DNA from: Bathymodiolus brooksi | Taxonomy: Eukaryota; Mollusca; Bivalvia; Mytilida; Modiolidae | NCBI GenBank assembly: GCA_963680875.1 | Contig: OY804588.1 | Coordinates: 77,648,829-77,712,828, forward strand | Reading direction: 5' to 3' | DNA: 64,000 bases | Shown: piece by piece, positions 63,501-64,000 of the stretch | Layout: every line of letters starts with the position of its first letter | Position numbering within the stretch: position 1 is the stretch's first letter | Program-made: the position numbers and the translations under genes | Notes under the pieces: model-generated | What the model was told of the DNA's origin: nothing | What the model saw: only the letters and a program-made list of their open reading frames with translations | The model's database searches: none

Positions 63501-64000
63501 GGCCTAAACACTGTCACAAACCAAAGGGTTAGGGCCTTAAGACTGTTACAAACCAAAGGATTAGGGCCTAAACATTGTCACAAACCAAAGGGTTAGGGCC
63601 TAAACGCGGTCACAAACCAAAGGGTTAGGGCTTAAACATTGTCACAAACCAAAGGGCTAGGGCCTAAACACTGTCACAAACCAAAGGGTTAGGGCCTTAA
63701 GACTGTTACAAACCAAAGGATTAGGGCCTAAACACGGTCACAAACTAAAGGGTTAGGGCCTAAACACTCACAAACCAAAGGGTTAGGGCCTAAACAGTCA
63801 CAAAACAAAGGGTTAGGGCCTTAAACAGTCACAAACCAAAGGGTTAGGGCCTAAACACTGTCACAAACCAAAGGGTTAGGGCCTAAACTCTGTCACAAAC
63901 CAAAGGGTTAGGACCTAAACATTGTCACAAACCAAAGGGTTAGACCTAACCACTGTCACAAACCAAAGGGTTAGGGCCTTAAGACTGTCACAAACCAAAG
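60579..64000. repeat. Duplicated segment, downstream copy, cut by window end
   Basis: This is the copy of 52,690-56,019. It carries the same CATACCAATGGG (61,020), TGTCATAAACC, GTCGTAAACC and CAGAGGG markers and runs to the last base of the window without diverging. The duplicated unit, about 8.0 kb including 56,019-60,579, probably continues beyond the edge. Confidence 0.9.

Larger units (their letters stand above)
1..64000. repeat. 32-bp satellite array filling the whole window
   Basis: Every part of the window is made of head-to-tail copies of a monomer of about 32 bp, all in one orientation. In the unit starting at GTCAC, the bases CACAAACCAAAGG are the most constant, and most variation falls after them and at the CACTGTCAC join between units. 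The commonest unit length is 32, with 30, 31 and 33 bp variants. No stretch of non-repeat sequence, mobile element, RNA gene or gene is visible, so all intervals over 300 bp without a gene hold only this repeat. On the + strand TAG and TAA fall in every consensus unit, on the - strand TAG, TAA and TGA do, and 32 is not divisible by three. In pure consensus each frame therefore closes within about 60 bases. The array continues past both edges. Its chromosomal role (centromeric, subtelomeric or other heterochromatin) cannot be decided here, and I do not recognise it as a named family. Confidence 0.98.

Noticed and set aside
1..64000. CRISPR array (regular repeats of about 32 bp)
   Set aside because: The units abut directly with no unique spacers, and variation is point changes within the repeat. 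No cas-like gene is present.
1..64000. True telomere tract
   Set aside because: GGGTTAGGG is only part of a 32-bp unit, the rest is unrelated, and the array has higher-order structure not expected of telomerase-made repeats.
1..64000. Protein-coding repeat gene on either strand
   Set aside because: Stops occur in every unit on both strands and the 32-bp length rotates the frame. ATG arises only in variants (TTATGG, CAATGTC) and is followed quickly by stops.
1..64000. Canonical G-quadruplex array
   Set aside because: Each unit has two GGG runs three bases apart, but the next pair is about 23 bases away, beyond usual loop lengths. Only weak or intermolecular structures are plausible.
1..64000. 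CENP-B box within the monomer
   Set aside because: No unit or variant seen contains the TTCG-N7-CGGGA type core. TTTCGGC in cassette R is not followed by the rest of the motif.
1..64000. Inverted array segments
   Set aside because: I looked for the reverse-complement unit (TTTGGTTTGTGAC) on the + strand and saw none, so all units appear to face the same way.

Overview
The whole 64 kb window is one uninterrupted head-to-tail satellite array. The monomer is about 32 bp and AT/GC balanced (15 of 32 consensus bases are G or C). An exact consensus copy lies at 129-160. Its recognisable parts, in order, are GTCACAAACC, AAAGGG, TTAGGG and CCTAAACACT. All monomers I read are in the same orientation, giving roughly 2,000 units. 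Both window edges fall inside the array, so its true length is unknown. I see no gene, RNA gene, transposon, unique-sequence island or inverted segment. The monomer carries stop triplets on both strands and its length is not a multiple of three, so long reading frames cannot form.

A multi-kilobase satellite of this kind points to a eukaryotic chromosome (centromeric, pericentromeric, subtelomeric or other heterochromatin), most likely from a long-read assembly. I do not recognise the monomer as a named satellite family and cannot assign a species. Each unit contains GGGTTAGGG, which matches nine bases of the vertebrate-type telomere repeat, but the array is not a telomere.

The information in the window lies in its higher-order structure. 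Monomer variants occur in fixed order as cassettes. Three are easy to follow: Q (CATCGGGTGAGG then CAACGGGTTAAGG; 36 sites including two CATCGTGTGAGG-derived families), P (two TTAAGACTGTTAC monomers flanking a GCGGTC monomer) and R (GGGTTTCGGC followed by CTGTCGCAATCC). Following rare variants shows nested block duplications. Region by region: 1-1000 is an irregular leading part rich in TAAACTTT monomers. About 1,040-4,215 holds two diverged copies of a 2.0-2.4 kb unit. 4,215-10,410 is a 3.1 kb tandem pair. 8,565-19,416 is a 5.43 kb tandem pair. 23,640-27,460 is a mosaic of pieces resembling 3.5-10.1 kb. 25,963-36,380 repeats 14,019-23,640. 33,410-41,491 is a 4.04 kb tandem pair. 43,420-48,684 is a 2.6-2.7 kb pair. 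49,555-52,846 is a 1,646 bp pair. 54,390-60,000 is a 2.7-3.0 kb pair. 60,579-64,000 repeats 52,690-56,019. Smaller tandem duplications of about 254, 414, 415 and 477 bp sit inside these.

The blocks overlap and nest, as expected for repeated unequal exchange or replication-based amplification. They can be partly ordered in time from shared indels. Boundaries were read by eye from diagnostic variants and are good to about one monomer. Assembly collapse or expansion cannot be excluded from the sequence alone.
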